From Chromatiales bacterium (GTDB taxonomy: Bacteria > Pseudomonadota > Gammaproteobacteria > UBA6429 > Thiohalophilaceae), in contig JALVOC010000159.1 in NCBI GenBank assembly GCA_027032075.1, positions 25,688 through 89,687 of the forward strand: 64,000 nucleotides of DNA, given 5' to 3'. A model generated the notes under the pieces. That model saw nothing but the letters and a program-made list of their open reading frames with translations, ran no database searches and was not told where the DNA came from. The translations under genes were made by a program, and so were the position numbers. Below, piece after piece: positions 28,021 through 37,460 of this stretch (its first letter is position 1; the number at the start of each line of letters is the position of its first letter).

Positions 28021-29307
28021 TCAGGCGACTTTCTGAGGAGGGGATTTCTTCTTCAGCCCGGGATTGATCAGTACGGTTTTCACCGCATTCTGTGTGGTTT
28101 GCACGATTTCTATGGGGTAGCCTTCCAGCAGCATGCTGGTACCGGGATCCGGAATGTGTTCCAGATACTCGATGATTAGACCGTTGAGGGTCTTGGGGCC
28201 TTCGGTCGGCAGTTCCCAATCAAGCAGCTTGTTAAGTTCCCGTATGCTGGTGCCACCATCCACCAGGTAGGTGCCATCCTCCTGGCGGATGATGTCTTTA
28301 CTGCTGGCGGCGGGATCAGTCGTGAATTCACCCACGATTTCTTCCAGGATGTCTTCCAGGGTAACCAGTCCCTGTAGTTCCCCGTATTCATTGACCACCA
28401 GCCCGATACGCCGTTTTTCCTTCTGGAAATTGATCAACTGTGTGTTCAACGGAATTCCTTCCGGGATAAAATAGGCTTCATGGATTATTTCACGGAAGCG
28501 GTCCTTGCCGGCCTCTTCCTGTTGAAACAAACGGATGGCGCGGCGCAAATGGATCATACCGATGACATGGTCAATGTCGTCCTCATAAACCGGCAGGCGT
28601 GTATGCTGGCTCTGGGTGATCTGTTTGACAATGTCTTCCCACTCGTCATTGATATCGATACCGACGATTTCGTTGCGCGGGATCATGATGTCTTCCACCG
28701 TAACCTTTTCCAGATCCAGGATGCTCAGAAGCATTTGCTGGTGGCTTTGCGGAATCATGCTGCCGGCTTCATTGACCACCACACGTAATTCGTCCCGGCT
28801 GAGTTTCAGGCTGGCGCGTTCCCCGGTTTTCAGGCCCAGCAGTTTGAATATCCCGTTGGTAAAAAGGTTGATAAACCATACCAGCGGATAGGCAATCTTC
28901 AGCAGGGGCTCGAGGATGAAGGAGGAGGGCAGCGCATAGGTTTCCGGACGAAGTGCGGCAATGGTTTTCGGGGTGACTTCGGCAAACACCAGTACAAGAA
29001 AGGTTAATACCCCGGTGGCGACAGCGATGCCGGCTTCGCCCAGCAGACGCATGCCGATGATGGTGGCGATTGCGGAGGCGAGAATGTTGACAAAATTGTT
29101 GCCAAGCAGGATCAGGCCGATCAGGCGTTCCGGCTGTGCCAGCAGGCGTTGGGCCCGGATTGCGCCTTTGTGTTTTTTATCGGCCAGGTGCCGCAAGCGG
29201 TAACGGTTAAGGCTCATCAGCCCTGTTTCTGAGCCGGAGAAGAAACCGGAAGCGATGATCAAAAAGACGAGTGCGCCAATCAGCACACCTATGGGTATGT
29301 CGTCCAA
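28021..29307 (-). CDS. CNNM/CorC-type membrane protein (YfjD/CorB-like)
   Basis: 428-residue HlyC/CorC-family protein. The N-terminal DUF21 (CNNM) domain has four hydrophobic segments (about 1-185) with the signature FFSGSETGLMSLNRYRLRHLA, followed by a tandem CBS pair (about 205-330, MIPRNEIVGIDINDEWEDIV and RRIGLVVNEYGELQGLVTLEDILEEIVGEF) and a C-terminal CorC_HlyC domain. Relatives act in magnesium or cobalt export or resistance; the ion is not proven. It is downstream of the CcsA-like gene on the same strand with a 97-base gap. Confidence 0.9.
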   Translation of the reverse strand: MDDIPIGVLIGALVFLIIASGFFSGSETGLMSLNRYRLRHLADKKHKGAIRAQRLLAQPERLIGLILLGNNFVNILASAIATIIGMRLLGEAGIAVATGVLTFLVLVFAEVTPKTIAALRPETYALPSSFILEPLLKIAYPLVWFINLFTNGIFKLLGLKTGERASLKLSRDELRVVVNEAGSMIPQSHQQMLLSILDLEKVTVEDIMIPRNEIVGIDINDEWEDIVKQITQSQHTRLPVYEDDIDHVIGMIHLRRAIRLFQQEEAGKDRFREIIHEAYFIPEGIPLNTQLINFQKEKRRIGLVVNEYGELQGLVTLEDILEEIVGEFTTDPAASSKDIIRQEDGTYLVDGGTSIRELNKLLDWELPTEGPKTLNGLIIEYLEHIPDPGTSMLLEGYPIEIVQTTQNAVKTVLINPGLKKKSPPQKVA

Positions 29308-29404
29308 AAGAAATATTTTCTCATATTATTGACAGAAGAGTATTAACACGGATCAGCAGGTTGGCTGTCAAGCCCGGGTAGCAGGGCGATTGGCATATTC
29401 CATG

Positions 29405-30208
29405 CTAATAGTGCAAAACCAGTTCGATCACGAATTTGCTGCCAAAGTAGGCCAGCATCAGCATCACGAAGCCGCTGATGGTCCAGCGGATGGCGGTCCT
29501 GCCGCGCCAGCCAAAGCGCCAGCGGCCGAAAAGGAGCACCGCGAACAGAACCCAGGCGATCACCGAGAGCACGGTTTTGTGCACCATATGCTGGCCGAGG
29601 ATGTCCTCCAGGTAAAACAGGCCGCTCAGCAGGGAAATACTGAGCACGATAAAGCCCAGGCCGATCATGCGAAACAGCAGGTTTTCCATGGTTTCGAGAG
29701 GTGGCAGGGTGCGGATGAACCCCCCCGGATGCTTGTTGTGCAGGTGACTGTCCTGGATATACAGCAAAACCGCCTGCACTGCCGCAACACTCAGCAGGCT
29801 GTAGGCGATGATCGAGGCAATGATGTGGAATTGCAGACCGCCGCCCAATTGTTTCAGCACCGGCCCTTCCAGATCCAGCATTTGTAACAACACCATCAGC
29901 GCCGCAAACGGAAAAACAAAAACTCCCAGGCTCTCGACCCTTTGCCTGACAGTGACCAGCAGAAGTAGCAGGGAAACCAGCCAGCCCACCAGCGACAAAA
30001 TGATGAAAAAGCCGACATTGATCCCTTCCGGCGTGAACAAGCCACGGTAAACCAGCCAGGCATGCAACAGCATGGCCAGCAAGCCTGTACTCAGCAGCCG
30101 GTGGCGCGGCTGTCTTGCTACAAAAGAGTTCGGAAACAGTATTTTTTGTAATAACAGCCCGCCGCAAAGCAGGTAAAACAGAACAGCCAGAATGGCGATG
30201 ATAATCAT
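29405..30208 (-). CDS. CcsA/HemX-like membrane protein (YpjD type)
   Basis: 267-residue integral membrane protein with about eight helices of the cytochrome c assembly (CcsA/CcmC) superfamily. The family region (FHIIASIIAYSLLSVAAVQAVLLYIQD, about 127-153) and the later His (GQHMVHKTVLSVIAWVLF) are visible; the tryptophan-rich haem motif is weak, as in the YpjD/HemX branch. In gammaproteobacteria this gene is commonly found beside ffh and the CorB-like gene, as here. Exact role is not settled; haem or envelope biogenesis is the usual guess. Confidence 0.85.
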   Translation of the reverse strand: MIIIAILAVLFYLLCGGLLLQKILFPNSFVARQPRHRLLSTGLLAMLLHAWLVYRGLFTPEGINVGFFIILSLVGWLVSLLLLLVTVRQRVESLGVFVFPFAALMVLLQMLDLEGPVLKQLGGGLQFHIIASIIAYSLLSVAAVQAVLLYIQDSHLHNKHPGGFIRTLPPLETMENLLFRMIGLGFIVLSISLLSGLFYLEDILGQHMVHKTVLSVIAWVLFAVLLFGRWRFGWRGRTAIRWTISGFVMLMLAYFGSKFVIELVLHY

Positions 30209-30521
30209 AGGGGTTTGTGAGTTATTGAGTATTTATGGAAATAATGACACAACCACACACTTGATCGAAAGTGGGAATTCTTCCTGCTGCCAACATTCCG
30301 CCTGAAAAAAACGGATGTTACAGGCGCATGAATGACTTGTGACCATTGTAACATTTTGTTTTACTTGCTGGTGGCATGATCACTTCACGGCAAATGAGGC
30401 CGATTTGGGTGAATTTCACTACCGGTTTCCGGCATGACGCAGGGATGACGAAGCCGGCATGCAATACACAACGATGCGGATTGTATAAGCACTAGCGGGA
30501 TTTTTTAGAGAGCACGGGAAG
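30209..30521. other. Non-coding divergent region before the MBL-fold gene
   Basis: 313 bases between divergent genes. I see no gene. It is AT-rich at the left and carries TATAAG (30484-30489), a possible -10 box for the plus-strand gene without a good -35. The eight bases CCGGCATG occur twice (about 30429 and 30453). Confidence 0.5.
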
Positions 30522-31286
30522 ATGGAGTTGATGGTCTTGGGATGCAGTGGGGGTGTAGGTGCCAATCTACGCACCACCACGTTGCGTTTGAATCATGAAG
30601 TATTGATCGATGCCGGGACCGGTCTGGGTGATTTGAGCCTGAGTGAAATGGCACAGATCCGCCACATATTCCTCACCCACTCCCATCTTGATCATGTCGT
30701 CAGTATTCCCTTACTGGTAGACAGTATATTTGATCGTATTCAGGAACCCATCGTGATCCACGGACTGGAAGCCACCTTGCAGGCGTTGCGTACCCATATT
30801 TTCAATAATGTTATCTGGCCCGATTTCACCACCCTGCCAAACCGGCACAATCCGGTGATGCGCTACGAGATGATGGTGCCCGGCCAGGTGGTGGAAGTGG
30901 CTGGCATGCAGTTCGAAATGATCCCGGTCAACCATGTGGTTCCCAGTGTCGGCTACCGCGTGGAGACGGGTAACAAGGTATTTGCTTTCAGTGGCGATAC
31001 CAGCAGCAACGACACCTTCTGGCAGGTTCTCAATCAATACGATGCGCTGGATTTATTGATTGTGGAAGCCGCTTTTCCCGATCGGGATCTGGAATTATGC
31101 CGCAGGGCAGGCCATTATTGCCCCAGCCTGCTGGCCGAAGATATTCGCAAACTGCGCCATCAACCGGAAGTGTATATCACCCATACCAAGCCGGGTGGCG
31201 AAGAGGAAATATTCAACCAGTGCAAGGAAAGCATCAGCAGTCATTCGGTCAATCGCCTCACCGGCGGCATGAGTTTCAAGTTATAA
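30522..31286 (+). CDS. Metallo-beta-lactamase-fold hydrolase (class II cAMP phosphodiesterase-like)
   Basis: 254-residue MBL-fold enzyme. The zinc motif THSHLDHV (HxHxDH, about 50-57) and later ligands in NHVVPSVGYRV, GDTSSND and THTKPGGEE are present. The opening MELMVLGCSGGVGANLRTTTLRLNHEVLIDAGTG resembles class II (PDE-II) cyclic nucleotide phosphodiesterases and tRNase Z-like proteins. The substrate could be a cyclic nucleotide, but the sequence cannot prove it. It stands alone between the CcsA-like gene and ffh, and ends 68 bases before ffh. Confidence 0.8.
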   Translation: MELMVLGCSGGVGANLRTTTLRLNHEVLIDAGTGLGDLSLSEMAQIRHIFLTHSHLDHVVSIPLLVDSIFDRIQEPIVIHGLEATLQALRTHIFNNVIWPDFTTLPNRHNPVMRYEMMVPGQVVEVAGMQFEMIPVNHVVPSVGYRVETGNKVFAFSGDTSSNDTFWQVLNQYDALDLLIVEAAFPDRDLELCRRAGHYCPSLLAEDIRKLRHQPEVYITHTKPGGEEEIFNQCKESISSHSVNRLTGGMSFKL

Positions 31287-31354
31287 TCCCCGCTTTCATC
31301 CTGTTTTTTGACGCAGGAGAATGTTCCATTTACCTGTGTATTTTGTGAGGTAGC

Positions 31355-32710
31355 ATGTTTGACGGTCTGAGTGAACGTCTCGGCAGAACGGTGCGCAATT
31401 TGCGCGGTGTCGGACGGCTGAGTGAGGAGAATATCAAGAAGACCCTGCGCGAAGTGCGCATGGCGCTGCTGGAGGCTGACGTTGCCCTGCCGGTGGTGAA
31501 GGAATTTACCGAGCATGTGCGTCAAAGGGCCATCGGTGAGGAGGTGCTGAAAAGCCTCACCCCCGGCCAGGCGTTTATCAAGATCGTCAAGGATGAACTG
31601 GTCCATCTGATGGGGGAGGCCAATGACGGTCTCAACCTGAACGTGGTTCCGCCCGCCGTGATTCTGATGGCCGGCCTGCAGGGTTCCGGCAAAACCACCA
31701 CCGTCGGCAAACTGGCGCGCTGGCTGAAGGAAAATGCAAAAAAATCGGTGATGGTGGTCAGTGCGGACGTTTACCGTCCGGCTGCGATCGAGCAGCTCAA
31801 AACCGTGGCAAATGAAGTGGGTGCGGCTTTTTTCCCCAGCCGTGCCGAGCAGAAGCCGGAGGAGATCGTCAAGGCGGCCTTGCAGGAGGCCCGGGTGCAG
31901 CACAAAGATGTGCTGATTGTCGATACCGCCGGGCGTCTGCATATCGATGCCGAGATGATGACGGAAATCCAGAAGCTTCACGCAGTGCTTGATCCCGTCG
32001 AAACCCTCTTCGTGGTGGACAGTATGACCGGCCAGGATGCGGCCAATACCGCCAAGGCGTTCCATGATGCCCTGCCACTGACGGGGGTCGTACTCACCAA
32101 GACCGATGGTGATGCGCGCGGCGGGGCGGCGCTCTCGATTCGCCAGATCACCGGCAAGCCCATAAAATTTCTCGGGGTGGGCGAAAAATCGACCGCGCTG
32201 GAGGCGTTTCATCCCGATCGGGTGGCCTCCCGTATCCTTGGCATGGGGGATGTGCTTGGCCTGGTGGAGCAGGCACAGCGCCATGTGGATCAGGACAAAG
32301 CCAAAAAGCTGGCGACCAAGCTGAAGAAAGGCAAAGGCTTCGATCTGGAGGATTTTCGTGATCAGTTTCAGCAACTCAAGAAAATGGGTGGGCTGACCAG
32401 CCTGCTGGACAAGCTGCCCGGCATGCCGAACCTGCCCAAAGGGGTGATGAACCAGGTCAATGACAGTGAACTGGGCCGGATGGAGGCGATCATCAATTCC
32501 ATGACGCCCCATGAGCGCCGCTTTCCGAATGTCATCAAGGGGTCACGCAAACGCCGCATCGCGGCCGGCTCGGGTACCCAGGTGCAGGACGTCAACCGGC
32601 TGCTGAAGCAGTTCACCCAGATGCAGAAAATGATGAAAAAAATGGGCAAAGGCGGGATGAGCAAAATGATGCGCAATATGAAAGGACAGCTCCCCCCCGG
32701 CATGATGTAG
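31355..32710 (+). CDS. ffh: Signal recognition particle protein Ffh
   Basis: SRP54-type GTPase that, with 4.5S RNA, targets membrane proteins to SecYEG through FtsY. The 451-residue protein has the N domain (about 1-85), G domain with GLQGSGKTTT (about 106-115), DTAGRLHID and TKTDGDARGG, and the Met-rich M domain (about 300-451; MQKMMKKMGKGGMSKMMRNMKG) that binds RNA and signal peptides. Length and motifs are fully normal. Confidence 0.97.
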   Translation: MFDGLSERLGRTVRNLRGVGRLSEENIKKTLREVRMALLEADVALPVVKEFTEHVRQRAIGEEVLKSLTPGQAFIKIVKDELVHLMGEANDGLNLNVVPPAVILMAGLQGSGKTTTVGKLARWLKENAKKSVMVVSADVYRPAAIEQLKTVANEVGAAFFPSRAEQKPEEIVKAALQEARVQHKDVLIVDTAGRLHIDAEMMTEIQKLHAVLDPVETLFVVDSMTGQDAANTAKAFHDALPLTGVVLTKTDGDARGGAALSIRQITGKPIKFLGVGEKSTALEAFHPDRVASRILGMGDVLGLVEQAQRHVDQDKAKKLATKLKKGKGFDLEDFRDQFQQLKKMGGLTSLLDKLPGMPNLPKGVMNQVNDSELGRMEAIINSMTPHERRFPNVIKGSRKRRIAAGSGTQVQDVNRLLKQFTQMQKMMKKMGKGGMSKMMRNMKGQLPPGMM

Positions 32711-32792
32711 CCGGGTGCCGGTTGTGCGCAGGCAGCGAGAGCGGAAACAGGGGGAAGTTTATGCTATTTACGCCAAAATTGCCCCTAAGCCC

Positions 32793-32820
32793 TTCACTTT
32801 TCCGCAATTTTCAGTACAAT
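32793..32820 (+). promoter_or_regulatory. Promoter of the rpsP-rimM-trmD-rplS operon
   Basis: TTCACT (32793-32798) and TACAAT (32815-32820) with a 16-base spacer. The 13 bases ending the -10 box are the same as those before rpsF. An 80-base leader follows. Confidence 0.55.
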
Positions 32821-32900
32821 GCGCCCTCTTGATCGGGGCTGTCTGGCAAAATGCCAGGACGGCCTGGAATTGTTTGTATTGATGAGGATAATTTAACGCG

Positions 32901-33146
32901 ATGGTAACCATTCGTTTAGCGCGTGGCGGTGCAAAAAAACGCCCTTTTTACCACATCGTGGTCACTGACAGCCGCAACCGACGCGACGGTCGTTACATCG
33001 AGCGTGTTGGCTATTTCAATCCGGTCGCCACTGGTAACGAAGTGCGGCTGAATATCGAAACTGACCGCGTGGCGCACTGGTTGAGCCAGGGGGCGAAGAC
33101 CTCTGAGCGTGTTGGCAAGCTGCTCAAGGAAAACGCGGCGGCCTGA
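32901..33146 (+). CDS. rpsP: 30S ribosomal protein S16
   Basis: Small-subunit assembly protein. The 81-residue sequence [41 protein letters not shown] is the standard S16 N-terminus, followed by the conserved [21 protein letters not shown]. First gene of the classic rpsP-rimM-trmD-rplS operon. Confidence 0.97.
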   Translation: MVTIRLARGGAKKRPFYHIVVTDSRNRRDGRYIERVGYFNPVATGNEVRLNIETDRVAHWLSQGAKTSERVGKLLKENAAA

Positions 33147-33177
33147 CCCCACCAGGCCTGCAGAACGGCCGGCTTCC

Positions 33178-33723
33178 GTGGTCAGCAAGGCACAGCCAAC
33201 CCCCGAGATGGTGCTCCTGGGGCGGATTTCCGGCCTTTTCGGCGTGAAAGGCTGGGTCAGGATCCACTCGGATACGGAGCCGCGGGAAAATATTCTGAAG
33301 TATTCCCCCTGGTATCTGCAGCAACACGGGGAGTGGCAGAGCCATGAGCTGCTGGCCGGCCAAAGGCACGGCAAGGGTGTGGTGGCCCATCTGGACAACT
33401 GTCCGGATCGGGATAGTGCGGCAAAACTGGTTGGCTGCAAGATTGCGATCCGGCATGCGCAGTTGCCCGACGCGGGTGAAAATGAGTTTTACTGGAGTGA
33501 ATTGAAGGGGCTTCGGGTGGTCACCACCGGGGGCACGGAACTGGGAGAGGTCACCAGTTTGATGGAAACCGGCGCCAATGACGTGCTGGTGGTGCTGGCC
33601 AGCGATGAGGATAGCGGGGGAAAGAAACGTGAACGCCTGATCCCGTATATCCGGGAGCAGGTCATCAAATCGGTGGATCTGGAGACGGGAACCCTGGTGG
33701 TGGACTGGGATCCGGATTTCTAG
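33178..33723 (+). CDS. rimM: 16S rRNA processing protein RimM
   Basis: Assembly factor for the 30S subunit head that binds S19. The protein has the RimM N-terminal domain (VLLGRISGLFGVKGWVRIHSDTEP) and the C-terminal PRC barrel (FYWSELKGLRVVTTGGTELGEVTSLMETGANDVLVV). The start is uncertain: GTG 33178 gives a normal N-terminus of about 181 residues without overlapping rpsP; ATG 33208 would trim ten residues, and a TTG at 33109 would overlap rpsP. Length is typical. Confidence 0.93.
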   Translation: MVSKAQPTPEMVLLGRISGLFGVKGWVRIHSDTEPRENILKYSPWYLQQHGEWQSHELLAGQRHGKGVVAHLDNCPDRDSAAKLVGCKIAIRHAQLPDAGENEFYWSELKGLRVVTTGGTELGEVTSLMETGANDVLVVLASDEDSGGKKRERLIPYIREQVIKSVDLETGTLVVDWDPDF

Positions 33724-33732
33724 GAGGCGGGC

Positions 33733-34476
33733 ATGCGAATCGATGTTGTCACTTTGTTCCCGCAAATGTTTCGGACCCTGACCGATTACGGAATTACCGG
33801 ACGCGCCGTCAAGCGGGGGATCCTGGAACTGGCGACCTGGAACCCACGGGACTACACCGGGGATCGCCACCATACCGTGGACGATCGTCCTTACGGGGGT
33901 GGTCCCGGCATGGTGATGATGGTGCAACCGTTGCGGGATACCATCCGCGATGCGCGCAACGTGACAGAGGGGGAGAGCCGCGTTATCTACCTCTCGCCCC
34001 AGGGACGGAAACTGGACCAGCGGGGGCTGAACGAGTTGGCCAAACGTCCCAACCTGGTTCTGGTGTGCGGGCGCTACGAGGGGGTCGACGAACGGATCAT
34101 TGCCCGGGAAGTCGATGAGGAATGGTCGATTGGCGACTATGTCCTCAGCGGCGGTGAACTGGCCGCGATGGTCATGATCGACGGTATCACGCGCTTGCTG
34201 CCAGGTGCCCTCGGTCATGAGGAATCGGCACAACAGGATTCCTTCGCCAGGGGATTGCTGGATCACCCGCAATTCACCCGGCCGGAGGAAATCGACGGCA
34301 TGCAGGTCCCGGAGATCCTGCTGAGTGGTGATCACCAGGCGATTGAACGCTGGCGCCACAAACAGGCCCTTGGCCGCACCTGGTTACGGCGGCCGGACCT
34401 GCTGGAAGAACTGGAACTGGATCCGCAACAACAGGCGTTGTTGGCTGAATTCATTCATGAATATGAAATTGAGTAA
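33733..34476 (+). CDS. trmD: tRNA (guanine-N1-)-methyltransferase TrmD
   Basis: SPOUT methyltransferase that makes m1G37 next to the anticodon, preventing frameshifting. The 247-residue protein has [12 protein letters not shown] at the start, [14 protein letters not shown] (about 52-65), YLSPQGRKL (about 86-94), [12 protein letters not shown] (about 112-123) and [13 protein letters not shown], which form the trefoil-knot SAM site. It follows rimM by nine bases with a strong AGGAGG site. Confidence 0.97.
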   Translation: MRIDVVTLFPQMFRTLTDYGITGRAVKRGILELATWNPRDYTGDRHHTVDDRPYGGGPGMVMMVQPLRDTIRDARNVTEGESRVIYLSPQGRKLDQRGLNELAKRPNLVLVCGRYEGVDERIIAREVDEEWSIGDYVLSGGELAAMVMIDGITRLLPGALGHEESAQQDSFARGLLDHPQFTRPEEIDGMQVPEILLSGDHQAIERWRHKQALGRTWLRRPDLLEELELDPQQQALLAEFIHEYEIE

Positions 34477-34557
34477 TGGATATTTCTGTTTGATTGCCCT
34501 GGCATTTCAAGTAAGAAGCGTCCTGAATCGAGCATTTGCAGCTTGGGAGCATAACAA

Positions 34558-34905
34558 ATGAGTAATATTATCGATCAACTTGAAGCTGAACAGATGAAGG
34601 AAATACCAGCCTTCGCACCGGGTGACACCATCGTGGTTCAGGTCAATGTCAAAGAAGGCAACCGCGAGCGTCTGCAGGCATTTGAAGGCGTTGTGATTGC
34701 CAAGCGTAACCGCGGTTTGAATTCGGCGTTCACCGTGCGCAAGATTTCCCATGGTGAAGGTGTGGAACGCGTGTTTCAGACCCATAGTCCCAGTATCGCC
34801 GGGATCAAGGTCAAGCGCAGGGGCGATGTGCGCCGCGCCAAGCTGTACTACCTGCGTGAGCGTGCCGGCAAGTCCGCGCGCATCAAGGAAAAGCTGGCCA
34901 AATAG
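34558..34905 (+). CDS. rplS: 50S ribosomal protein L19
   Basis: Large-subunit protein at the 30S-50S interface. The 115-residue protein carries [53 protein letters not shown] and [19 protein letters not shown], all standard. GGGAGC precedes the ATG. It is the last gene of the operon; a perfect terminator follows 58 bases after its stop. Confidence 0.97.
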   Translation: MSNIIDQLEAEQMKEIPAFAPGDTIVVQVNVKEGNRERLQAFEGVVIAKRNRGLNSAFTVRKISHGEGVERVFQTHSPSIAGIKVKRRGDVRRAKLYYLRERAGKSARIKEKLAK

Positions 34906-34963
34906 GGCCATGGCAGGTTGGTGACCGCCGGCTTGTATTTTTCCAGTAAATGCAATGAAGACA

Positions 34964-35001
34964 AACGGGTAACATCAGTCATGGTGTTACCCGTTTTTTT
35001 T
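34964..35001 (+). terminator. Strong terminator of the trmD operon, overlapping the next start codon
   Basis: An 11-bp perfect stem (34964-34974 with 34985-34995), a ten-base loop, and eight T after the stem. The ATG at 34981, the best start for the next gene, is inside the loop. The T run would code for Phe-Phe in that gene. Confidence 0.92.
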
Positions 35002-36873
35002 GTCCGCCGCATAAAAAAAACGGCGCTTTTGCTTTTATCCATGTTGCTGTTGCTGCCAGCCGGCCTGACGCTGGCGGAAAGCCCTGAGACACCAGCTAAA
35101 GCGGAAAGCGCAAATTCCGAAGAGGCCGCCCGGGACACGACCGATCCTGCCATTGCAGAAGTCCGCGCGCTGGCCCGTACCGGTGCGGCCCGTCTGGCGT
35201 TATCGGTTCTTGCCAAACAGCAGCCATCCGCAACGGCGGATCCCGCCGGCTGGATGCGCTGGGAGCGGGAACGTATACGTATTCTCCGGCACAGCCACGC
35301 GTGGCAGCAGATCACAGATCGTCTGGCAACCTTGCCATCCGGCATCCCGGCTCCTTTTCGCCGCTGGGCCGTCACCCAGCGTGCCGAGGCGCTGATTAAA
35401 CTCGGGCAGGGAAAGGCGGCAATTCGTTTATTACAGCAACTCATCTGGCAAATACCCGCCGATCATCCTGAACTCGATGTCTGGCAAAAGCGCTGGCGCC
35501 GCAACGTCATGGATGCCTATCTCGTCATGGGTGCCAGCGAGGATGCCCGCCTCGCTTCGGTTCATTACTTCCGTGATTATGGTGCCAGTACACAGGCTGA
35601 CCGGTTACTGCATGCCCGTATCCTGCTGAGTGCCGAACGCGCGGATGAGGCGGCGGATCTCCTTGATGCGGGGAGTGAGGATCCGCAAACGGCGACCTTA
35701 TCGCTTCTGGCACAACTTCGCAGCCGGCGCCAGACACCGCAATGGGTGTTGAAAACCCTCCTGCGCCGCATACGGGCTGCCGATCTGGATGAGGTTATCA
35801 GGACCCAGCTCTGGGCGGTGATGGCCGAGGCGGCGAAACAGGTGGGGGATCGCGCGACCGTTGCCAATGCGCTGGAGCATGTTTTTGCGTCGGGGGAATC
35901 GTTGCCAAGCGGTTTGTTCAAGGTGAATCCGGACAGCTTGTGGAAGGCCTATCTCGAATTTGCCACCATGGTGGGAAACGAGGCGCAGTATCTGATAGGT
36001 CAGGATGCGCCGTGGTTCGAAGCTGCCGCCAGGGCGCGCAAACAGTTCCCGGTGCGCGCCCGCTCCCTCTACGCCTTTTTGCTCATCAAGGGTGAAAACA
36101 GTGCCAGCCGTGAACGGGCGGCTGAGCAGATTGTTGCCAGCCTCAAGGCGCGCAAGCACGGAGGCCGGTTGTTACAGGCGCTGTTTTTACAGTCCGGCCG
36201 TTTCCCTTCCAAAGGTGCGATCCCGCTGGTTGCCCGGTATGTGCTGGTGGATGTCGCCTTGCGGCAATCGGACATCACCCTGGCGTCTTCCCTGATGGCA
36301 ACCATTCAGGCACCACCGGAGGGTGCGGATCAGTTTTTATGGCAGTTGCGGCGGGCGCGGATCCTGGTGATGGGTGGCGATCACCAAAGAGGGGCGGCGG
36401 CCCTGCAGGCGCTTCTCGACACCCAGACAGAACTCGGGCGGGAACAGATCGATCGTTTTCTACAGGTGGTGTTTGATTTACAAACGGTGCGCGCACATGC
36501 CGCCGCTTACAAACTGTTCGTGGCGGTGATGAAGCGCACCGATGATCAAAAATTGCAGCGCGAACTCTATTACTGGATGGCGGAATCCCTCAAGGCCGAA
36601 GGGGACTACCTCGGGGCTGCCCGGCTCTATTTGAAGTCAGCGATGTTACCCGATCCGGAAGCAATGGATCCCTGGGCGCAAACCGCCCACTACCAGGCTG
36701 CCGATGCACTGGCCAAAGCAGGACTGGTGCGGGATGCCAGGCGCCTGTTCAGCCGCTTGCTTGCGGTGACCCGGGACCCCGGCAGGCGTTCCGTCTTGCA
36801 GCATGAATTACAAAAACTCTGGCTGGTAAAGGGAAACGGCACGAAACCGCAGGGTGAAGCGAAAGGGAACTGA
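34981..36873 (+). CDS. Large secreted helical-repeat (TPR-like) protein
   Basis: About 630 residues. A signal peptide (positively charged VRRIKK, then a run of Leu, ending LTLAES) indicates export. The remainder is almost all helical, with Ala/Leu/Arg-rich pairs (for example LLQALFLQSGRFPSKGAIPLVARYV and YWMAESLKAEGDYLGAARLYLKSAMLPD) like TPR solenoids, so a periplasmic scaffold or envelope assembly role is plausible. No family name is certain. The start is odd: ATG 34981 lies in the rplS terminator loop and lacks a Shine-Dalgarno site; ATG 35041 would lose the charged part of the signal. The next gene converges on it. Confidence 0.7.
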   Translation: MVLPVFFVRRIKKTALLLLSMLLLLPAGLTLAESPETPAKAESANSEEAARDTTDPAIAEVRALARTGAARLALSVLAKQQPSATADPAGWMRWERERIRILRHSHAWQQITDRLATLPSGIPAPFRRWAVTQRAEALIKLGQGKAAIRLLQQLIWQIPADHPELDVWQKRWRRNVMDAYLVMGASEDARLASVHYFRDYGASTQADRLLHARILLSAERADEAADLLDAGSEDPQTATLSLLAQLRSRRQTPQWVLKTLLRRIRAADLDEVIRTQLWAVMAEAAKQVGDRATVANALEHVFASGESLPSGLFKVNPDSLWKAYLEFATMVGNEAQYLIGQDAPWFEAAARARKQFPVRARSLYAFLLIKGENSASRERAAEQIVASLKARKHGGRLLQALFLQSGRFPSKGAIPLVARYVLVDVALRQSDITLASSLMATIQAPPEGADQFLWQLRRARILVMGGDHQRGAAALQALLDTQTELGREQIDRFLQVVFDLQTVRAHAAAYKLFVAVMKRTDDQKLQRELYYWMAESLKAEGDYLGAARLYLKSAMLPDPEAMDPWAQTAHYQAADALAKAGLVRDARRLFSRLLAVTRDPGRRSVLQHELQKLWLVKGNGTKPQGEAKGN

Positions 36874-36914
36874 CTTCTGTGCCCGGGCAAAGCGGATGCC
36901 GGCATGGCCACTGT

Positions 36915-37343
36915 TTACTGAATTAAAAAACCGGTAAACAGCGTGCGTTTGATTGCGGTTTTGCCGGTATTCTCCTCCATTACCTTGTTGACCGCGAGTT
37001 GGATTTCCTCACGTAACTTTTTCTTCCCCTGTATGCTGTTGATGTCTGCAACCTGTCGGCCACTGACCAGTACCACGATGGCATGCCGGATTGCCGCTTC
37101 ATGTTTTGAGAGCAGCTCCGCCGTATCAGGACTTGTGGGGATGAAGGAGATGGCAAGCTGTAAATGGTGAATTTCCTCACCGTCATCGACGTTGACCACA
37201 AACGGGGGCTCCAGGGCAAAATAGCTGATGGCAGCGGTTTCAGCGTTTTTGTCTTCTGCCGCGGCATCAGCCTCGGCCGCGGCATGGACTGACGCAGCAA
37301 ATCCCAGCAGGAACAGGGGCAGGATAAACCGGATGACAGACAT
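36915..37343 (-). CDS. FliL-like secreted protein
   Basis: 142-residue protein with a cleavable-looking signal (MSVIRFILPLFLLGFAASVHAAAE) and a FliL-type domain: YFALEPPFVVNVDDGEEIHHLQLAISF, then helices including HEAAIRHAIVVLVSGR and a C-terminal LREEIQLAVNKVMEENTGKTAIKRTLFTGFLIQ. True FliL has a membrane anchor and sits with flagellar switch genes; here there are no flagellar genes and the N-terminus looks like a signal peptide, so this is a stand-alone FliL-domain paralogue. Role unknown. GGAGAGG precedes the ATG. Confidence 0.8.
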   Translation of the reverse strand: MSVIRFILPLFLLGFAASVHAAAEADAAAEDKNAETAAISYFALEPPFVVNVDDGEEIHHLQLAISFIPTSPDTAELLSKHEAAIRHAIVVLVSGRQVADINSIQGKKKLREEIQLAVNKVMEENTGKTAIKRTLFTGFLIQ

Positions 37344-37460
37344 GGATGCCTCTCCAATAAAGTATCGATGGTTTTTTATCGGCCCGCGAATGGAAAAATT
37401 AAATCGGATTCAGTACGCATGCCGCCGTATTTTGCCTGTGCGATGCGATAATATGGACCC

